NCBI GenBank assembly: GCA_933228675.1
Contig: OW121744.1
Location: forward strand, 102,159,622 to 102,223,621
Source: Stomorhina lunata
Taxonomy: Eukaryota > Arthropoda > Insecta > Diptera > Rhiniidae
Direction: 5' to 3'
Length of the DNA stretch: 64,000 nucleotides
Both the position numbers and the translations under genes were made by a program. The notes beneath the pieces are model-generated. The model did not search any database and was not told where the DNA came from. It saw only the letters and a list, made by a program, of their open reading frames with translations. Below are positions 58,346-64,000 of the stretch, piece after piece (the first letter of the stretch is position 1; every line of letters starts with the position of its first letter).

Positions 58346-59845
58346 CCAATAGAATATTCTTACTTTACTTTCGATTTCAAGATCACTCTTGTGTAAACAT
58401 CTGCTATTTTCTTACCAGGAATTCATAACTTTTTTACAATATTTTAAATAGATCTTTTCTTTTGCCATTTATCACTTGAGTGCAGGCTGTGGGAATTTTT
58501 GGAATCATCTTCCCATAAACAAAGATTTCTAATAAAAACTTCTGCTATTTCTTAATTTTATTAGTTAAGTTTTGGGAAAAGTCATTAGACTATATCGCGT
58601 TTACGTTGTCTTAATGCATTTGACCCAGAGAATTTTATAATTTCTTTAAATAATAGATCATCATTATCATAGTGATAAAGTATTAAGATTTTAAAAAACG
58701 TGATCATAGAGGGGAACCAGGTACTAGGAGAGCAGCTTGTTAAGAAGGTATAAGTTTGGAAGATCTTTTTAAATCAAGGTTGGCCCAATGAAGAGCGTTT
58801 TTAAAAGAAAGTCCTCAATCTTAGAATGTATTTGATGTATGTTTCGTTTTTGTACTAGACATTTATGTTTTTTGATTACGAGTAAAGAAAATGTTTTCTT
58901 GTTTAATGTACATTCTTGTTATTCCCCTGTCAGGCAAATAATGGCCAACCTTGCTTTTAATAGTTTAAAGGTGAACATGAAATTAGAAGTTAATAGAATT
59001 TTTATAAAACATATTTCTGAATCAATTGCCGTTTCTTCTTTAATAATCACTGATATCGTATTTCTGATATGACAGAGGATATTTTCAATTAATATCCCAA
59101 AATTTTGGACTCTTGAAAATGTCATTGATATAAGTTTTATTTGAATTCTGTTTAGTTTTGGAAATATAAATCTCTGAAACTAGGGGACATTTAGAAATTT
59201 ATTTCTAACGATTGAAAATGTTCTTCTGATTACGAAATAAATTTTATTTGAAATTTTAAAATTCCTAAATCTGATAATATCCACCCTTGGCTTTAGTACC
59301 AGGGGCTTATCATTTTTAGAAACATAAAGAGTTTATAATTCGTTTAACAGGTGGTAAAATTATAAGAAAATCTTTTCTATTTGGAACCCCATGGAGAACA
59401 ATTTACACTTTAAGAAATCAAAACATGCGTAAGAAAATTTCCAACCCCAATTTTCACTAGGGACTCAGGATATTTAGAAAGTTAATGAAGAAAATTTAGA
59501 TATTACTTAAATTATAACTAAAAAATGAGAAGAATTACTATTTAATGGTACAAAATCTTAAAATTGTTCTGACCCTAGTAAATACTATAGGATCCACCCC
59601 TTTACATTGATAATAAGATCACAGAGTGCCCAGACAATAACAGAATTTTGATCATTTGTAGCAGGTAGTTTTTTTTATTTAGAAGAAATCTTATGCTATG
59701 GAACCCCACAGAGATCTCAACCACTTAAATTTTTAAAGTAAATCTTTTTTGTGAAACAAATCTGTTTCACTAATTTAAGTTTCCACCCCCAATTTTAATA
59801 GGAACTCAAGATATTTAGAAGGTCAGCAAAAAATAAAAATTTCTT
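58346..59845 (-). repeat. Right outer arm of the 54.4-59.8 kb inverted repeat
   Basis: Reverse complement of the left arm without its 560-bp extra segment. The frame at 58839-59072 is the counterpart of the reverse-strand frame at 55202-55468. They share most residues, but the changes include many replacements and one codon-length gap, and the best-conserved section is conserved as DNA across both, so selection on a protein is not shown. The arm ends with CCACCCCCAATTTTAATAGG (about 59783), a member of the GGGGG-phrase series. Confidence 0.9.
58775..58953. repeat. Short segment bounded by inverted CAAGGTTGGCC (right arm)
   Basis: CAAGGTTGGCC (58775-58785) and GGCCAACCTTG (58943-58953) enclose 179 bp. 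The inverted ends are intact in both arms although the interior differs in length, which is a mild hint that the ends matter or are simply young. Confidence 0.5.
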
Positions 59846-60260
59846 AAAGGAAAACATTTCATTTAAATAAAATTTTTTCTATAAGAAAAAATTTCATTCA
59901 AATGAAATTTCTTCAGATGAAATTTTTTCTATAAGAAAAAATTTCATTCAGATGACATTTTTTCTTTAAGATGCAATTTTTTCTATAAGAAATAATTTCA
60001 TTCAAATGAAATTTTTTCTATAAGAAAAAATTTCATTCAGATGACATTTTTTCTTTAAGATGCAATTTTTTCTATAAGAAATAATTTCATTCAAATGAAA
60101 TTTTTTCTATAACATGAAATTTTTTCTATAAGAAAAAATTTAATTCAAATAAAATTTTTTCTTTAAGAAATTAAATTTTTTCTATAAGAAATTAAATTTT
60201 TTCTATAAGAAAAAATTTCATTCAAATGAAATTTTTTCTATAAGAAAAAATTTAATTAAT
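59846..60260. repeat. CTATAAG array with near-palindromic CATTCAAATGAAA linker
   Basis: Units of about 35 bp read TTTTTTCTATAAGAAAAAA followed by TTTCATTCAAATGAAA. The linker ATTTCATTCAAATGAAAT is itself nearly a perfect palindrome. The same unit type forms the middle layers of the palindrome at 56830-57020 and 57900-58060. A block containing TTTCTTTAAGATGCAATTTT occurs twice (about 59962 and 60051). Confidence 0.9.
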
Positions 60261-60564
60261 TTGTATCTTTTTCTTAGCAATAATAAATAACTATTGAATT
60301 CTTTATAAAAATAATGAAATAAATGATTCTGATTTCATATATATCCTTTTAAGTGACTAAAACTAACATTTGATTCCCTTCTTAATCTCTTGTCGCCTTG
60401 TCGCCTTCATTCTGTTTACTAACTCATGTCTTTCCGTTGAGCCTGAATAATTACGCGTGTTTTCAAGTGTTGAAAATTACTGACAAATCAAACGAAATCG
60501 ATTTGAATTTTATTTATAGTTCGATGCATTTCGTTGGGGTTTTGCCCATTTGTTCATTCTAGAG
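60261..60564. other. Low-copy DNA between two inverted repeats
   Basis: No array or gene. TTGTCGCCTTGTCGCC (about 60391) is a short direct duplication. Confidence 0.45.
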
Positions 60565-61345
60565 TGAAGTTCAAATAGTGGAACCATGTATTAGGCGTTC
60601 ATTTTTAAATGAAAGTGTAGATATATTTCAATTATTTTGCAAAGTTTTAAAATGAAAATTATTTGTATTTAAATAGTAAAATAACTCATTTAGAACATTT
60701 TTGTTAAGGATTTATGTTTCAAAATTAAAAATATTGAAATTAAACATAGAATTAAACACGAAACTGTTAGGACAAATTATCAGAGTGTAACATATGTTGA
60801 AGGATGACTAATTTAGGGTAGGGTGTTTTTGGGCGTTATAAGGGGATAACACAAGAAAAATATACAATTGATATAAGTATTCCAAATATAATTGTTCTGC
60901 TAGTTAATAAATTAGTTTCTTTTTGATAGAAAACTATAACTATTTAGCACTTTTTCATTTATAGTTTATAATATTAATTCTATTACCATAAACCCCTAAG
61001 CTATGCTAATATTTTTTGGCTATATTTTTCTTTAAAGCCACTCTAGTGTAAAAATTTTAAATTTCTTGATTAGGATTTCATAAAATCGCCACTAGAAGTA
61101 GCCGCTACCATGAAATGTTCAACTATCGTGAAGAGTTTTTACTTCACTTCACTTGAGTGACTGCCGTGGGAGTTCGTGAGTTCATTTTCCCATGAATAAA
61201 GTAACCAAAAACCAATTGCATTTCATTTAAAGCAGAAAATTTAATATTAAACAATAACTAATAAAAGGTACGAAAATTCATTTACAAAAAGTAAAATGTA
61301 CTTTATCACATCTGGGCAATTCATAAACAAACGTTAAGTGTCATA
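60565..61345 (+). repeat. Left arm of the 60.6-63.6 kb inverted repeat
   Basis: It mirrors 62846-63630. Matching points are GTGGAACCATGTATTAGGCG (about 60578) against CGCCTATTACCTGGTTCCA (63600), GTGTAACATATGTTGAAGGA (60784) against its partner ending near 63413, and CACTTCACTTGAGTGACTGC (about 61144) against the partner near 63020. Identity is clearly lower than in the 54.4-kb repeat. CTTGAGTG...GTGGGA...TTCCCATGAATAAAG resembles the 58.48-58.52 kb phrase in the neighbouring inverted repeat. Confidence 0.85.
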
Positions 61346-62845
61346 GTTTTTTAGATGCAATTTCGTCTAAAATTTTTTTTCTTCTAGAAATAATTTCGTC
61401 TTGAGAATTTTTTTCTTCTACAAAAAATTTCGTCTAGAGAAATTTTTTCTTCTAGAAAAAATTTCGTCTAGAGAATTTTTTTCTTATAGAAAAAATTTCG
61501 TCTAGAGAAATTTTTTCTTATAGAAAAAATTTCGTCTAGATAAATTTTTTCTTATAGAAAAAATTTCGTCTAGATAAATTTTTTCTTATAGAAAAAATTT
61601 CGTCTAGAGAAATTTTTTCTTATAGAAAAAATTTCGTCTAGAGAAATTTTTTCTTATTGAAAAAATTTCGTCTAGAGAAATTTTTTCTTATAGAAAAAAT
61701 TTCGTTTAGAGAAATTTTTTCTTATAGAAAAAATTTCGTCTAGAGAAATTTTTTCTTATAGAAAAAATTTCGTCTAGAGAAATTTTTTCTTATAGAAAAA
61801 ATTTCGTCTAGAGAAATTTTTTCTTATAGAAATTTTTTCTTATAGAAAAAATTTCGTCTAGAGAAAATTTTTTCTTATAGAAAAAATTTCGTCTAGAGAA
61901 AATTTTTTCTTATAGAAAAAATTTCGTCTAGATAAATTTTTTCTTATAGAAAAAATTTCGTCTAGAGAAATTTTTTTTATAGAAAAAATTTCGTCTAGAG
62001 AAATGTTTTCTTATAGAAAAAATTTCGTCTAGAGAAATTTTTTCTTATAGAAAAAATTTCGTCTAGAGAAATTTTTTCTTATAGAAAAAATTTCGTCTAG
62101 AGAAATTTTTTCTTATAGAAAAAATTTCGTCTAGAGAAATTTTTTCTTATAGAAAAAATTTCGTCTAGAGAAATTTTTTCTTATAGAAAAAATTTCGTCT
62201 AGAGGAATTTTTTCTTATAGAAAAAATTTCGTCTAGAGAAATTTTTTCTTATAGAAAAAATTTTGCCACAAAAATTTTTTCTTATAGAAAAAATTTCGTC
62301 TAGAGAAATTTTTTCTTATAGAAAAAATTTCGTCTAGAGAAATTTTTTCTTATAGAAAAAATTTCGTCTAGAGAAATTTTTTCTTATAGAAAAAATTTCG
62401 TCTAGAGAAATTTTTTCTTATAGAAAAAATTTCGTCTAGAGAAATTTTTTCTTATAGAAAAAATTTGCCAGAAATTTTTTCTTATAGAAAAAATTTGCCA
62501 GACATTTTTTTATTTATAGAAAAAATTTTGCCAGAAAAATTTTTTCTTATCGAAAAAATTTTGCCAGAAAAATTTTTTCTTATAGAAAAAATTTTGCCAG
62601 AAAAATTTTTTCTTACAGAAAAAATTTTGCCAGAAAAATTTTTTCATATAGAAAAAATTTTGTCAGAAAAATTGATTCTTATAGAAAAAATTTTGTCAGA
62701 AAAATTGATTCTTATAGAAATTTTTTCTTGTAGAAAAAATTGTGTCAGAAAAAATGTTTCTTAAAGAAATAATTTCGTCTGAAAATTGTAATTATTTCTT
62801 CTAGAAAATTTTTTCTTAAAGAAAAAATTTCGTCTGTCAAATTTC
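61346..62845 (+). repeat. 34-bp array, TCTAGA plus TTATAG type
   Basis: About 44 units of TTTCGTCTAGAGAAA followed by TTTTTTCTTATAGAAAAAA. TCTAGA starts at 61501, 61535 and 61569, 34 bp apart. From 62465 to 62760 the linker changes to TTTTGCCAGAAAAA or TTTTGTCAGAAAAA and the unit to 33 bp, which happens to keep a frame open (99 codons, 11-residue period). Unlike the 38-44 and 56-58 kb arrays it has one orientation throughout, although it sits between inverted arms. Confidence 0.95.
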
Positions 62846-63630
62846 TGTCCCTGATAAAATACCCTTTACTACTGAAATGTTTTCCATTTAAATCTTGGAT
62901 CTTCTACTTCTGGTTGCCCATTACAAAGTTTCCCTTGGCTGATTATTTTTAATGAAAATGTTCTTTAGAAATTGGTTTCATGGGAAGATGAACTCTCACA
63001 TTCCCACAGCATTCGCTCAAGTGAAGTGAAGTGAATCGCGTCACTTTGAAAGTGAAAATAGTTTTGTTTGGTTAGTGGGTAATTTTTATGACTGTTATGA
63101 ACTCCTAGTCCAGAATTTGAAATTGTTACACTAGAGTTGTTATGGGTAGAGAATCTAGAAGAAATGTTAGCATATTTTAGGGGTTTTCTGTTAGTGGAAA
63201 TAAATTGTTTAAATAAATTTAATAAATGAACTAAAAAATAATTGTTTATAATTTTTACTAACAAAAATTGTTTATAAATGAAAGTTTCTGGGAAAAATTC
63301 TGTAAAAATGTTTGTTTTTAAGTAATTAAATGACTTCAGTTATTGTTCTAATTTGCGCCTAAAACCACCCTTTTTTTGATTAGTCATCCTTTAACATATG
63401 TTACACTCTAATAATTTTTGATAATAGTTTTGTTGCCGTGTTTTGTATTTTTTCTATTTTCAATATTTCTAATTTTGAAACACAAATCCTTAACAAAAAT
63501 GTTCTGTTTCATTAATTTTGCTATGAATAGCTATTTTTTATTATTTTGAACTTTTTGAAAAATTTTAATGAAAATCGTCAGTTTCATTAGAAAATGTTCG
63601 CCTATTACCTGGTTCCATTGGCTGAACCTC
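62846..63630 (-). repeat. Right arm of the 60.6-63.6 kb inverted repeat
   Basis: Reverse complement of 60565-61345. Contains CATGGGAAGATGAACTCTCA (about 62979), CTCAAGTGAAGTGAAGTGAA, ATGAACTCCTAGTCCAGAA (dispersed motif, about 63098) and AGTCATCCTTTAACATATGT + TACACTCTAA (about 63382). The reverse frame at 62965-63264 has no known domain and no equivalent in the left arm, so it is not called. Confidence 0.85.
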
Positions 63631-64000
63631 AATAGATTTGGAATCAATGAATGGAAATCATTGAAAATTTATTAGTATAGAAAATTGTTTAAGTAAAAGA
63701 ATAATAAATAAATTGGAGTAAATTTTTTTAAAACAAAATGTTTCAAAATAAATTTTATATAGAAATTTTTTGTCATAAAAATTTTTGTAAAAAGATTTTA
63801 TAGAGAAATTTTTTAAACAAATTTTAAAATCTTCATTTTAGATTTTAAAATAAAATTTGTTTAATATAAATTTTATATAGAACATTTTGTCTATAAAATA
63901 ATTCTTAAGCGTCTGTTTAAGAAAATCTTCTCAGCTTAAGGCATTTATCTTTATTGTAATAACAAATTCATTTCTAAAACCAAAAAATTTAAAATTATTT
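63631..64000. other. AT-rich end with the first units of another degenerate array
   Basis: From about 63670, TAGAAAATTGTTTAAG and TTTTATATAGAAATTTT phrases recur, and AATTTTAAAATCTTCATTTT + AGATTTTAAAAT (about 63823-63850) is a local inverted repeat. This may be the decayed edge of a further TATAG array beyond the window. No gene. Confidence 0.5.

Noticed and set aside
62465..62764. 99-codon frame with an 11-residue repeat (EKILPEKFFLI-like)
   Set aside because: The local satellite unit is 33 bp here, so a frame stays open by arithmetic; it starts and ends in the array and has no independent coding evidence.
841..62845. Direct repeats of about 31 bp that superficially resemble CRISPR repeats
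   Set aside because: Units are contiguous with no unique spacers, core and linker repeat together, and there are no cas genes; this is satellite DNA.
37215..63630. Inverted repeats as assembly fold-back artefacts
   Set aside because: Arms differ by many substitutions and by private events such as the 62-bp duplication (54991-55110) and a 560-bp segment (55935-56500). A reflected read would give near-identical arms. Long reads would still be the final test.

Overview
This window is very AT-rich eukaryotic non-coding DNA made almost entirely of satellite arrays, longer tandem repeats and large inverted repeats. I find no protein-coding gene, tRNA, rRNA or CRISPR that I can support. The open frames that exist are short, lie in repeats or low-complexity DNA, and mostly depend on non-ATG starts or on repeat units that happen to stay in frame. 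Two dispersed elements at 33.9-34.8 kb and 35.45-36.23 kb, with 'GGGAGCTATGG'/'GAACCGATTT' blocks and TATACCC...GGGTATA ends, resemble from memory the abundant non-coding elements of calyptrate flies (house fly, blow fly and relatives). My best guess is heterochromatin, or a giant intron, of a higher dipteran. That is inference; no gene here proves the taxon.

Layout. 0.8-3.0, 5.0-7.0, 8.6-11.3, 12.6-14.4, 15.2-18.2 and 18.7-19.2 kb hold short-unit arrays. Nearly all have a 31-bp period and share a palindromic TTTTCTATAGAAAA core, while the linker differs from array to array. 19.2-22.3 kb is an inverted repeat with tandem units inside. 22.3-33.2 kb holds longer-unit repeats: about 500 bp, a GATC-rich unit of about 450 bp, a GATC-rich unit of about 160 bp, a unit of about 330 bp, and a hairpin-bearing 475-bp unit. 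33.2-37.2 kb is the most complex sequence, with the two dispersed elements and two small GC-rich islets.

The right half is organised as three large inverted repeats. 37.2-45.4 kb has outer arms of about 0.8 kb, then two mirrored 31-bp arrays of about 2.9 kb around an 0.8-kb spacer. 54.4-59.8 kb has outer arms of about 1.5-2.2 kb around a nested, layered palindrome of CTATAG arrays. 60.6-63.6 kb has arms of about 0.8 kb around a 34-bp TCTAGA/TTATAG array. Between them lie an AAGCTT-rich satellite (46.2-49.3 kb), a third copy of the first inverted repeat's outer arm (49.4-50.1 kb) and a 29/30-bp CTATAG array (50.1-53.3 kb).

What stands out is the recurrent architecture, not any gene. One short-satellite family with a fixed palindromic core and a near-fixed period of three helical turns has diversified its linker, array by array. 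Several of its arrays sit at the apex of long inverted repeats whose arms have diverged (about 90% identity where I aligned one pair by eye), so they are not obvious assembly fold-backs. A short motif close to TGAGNTCCTNGTNAAAAAT recurs in both orientations across otherwise different repeats. If transcribed, the inverted repeats would give long hairpin RNAs; that is a testable inference. Coordinates of repeat edges are by eye, usually good to within a few tens of bases.
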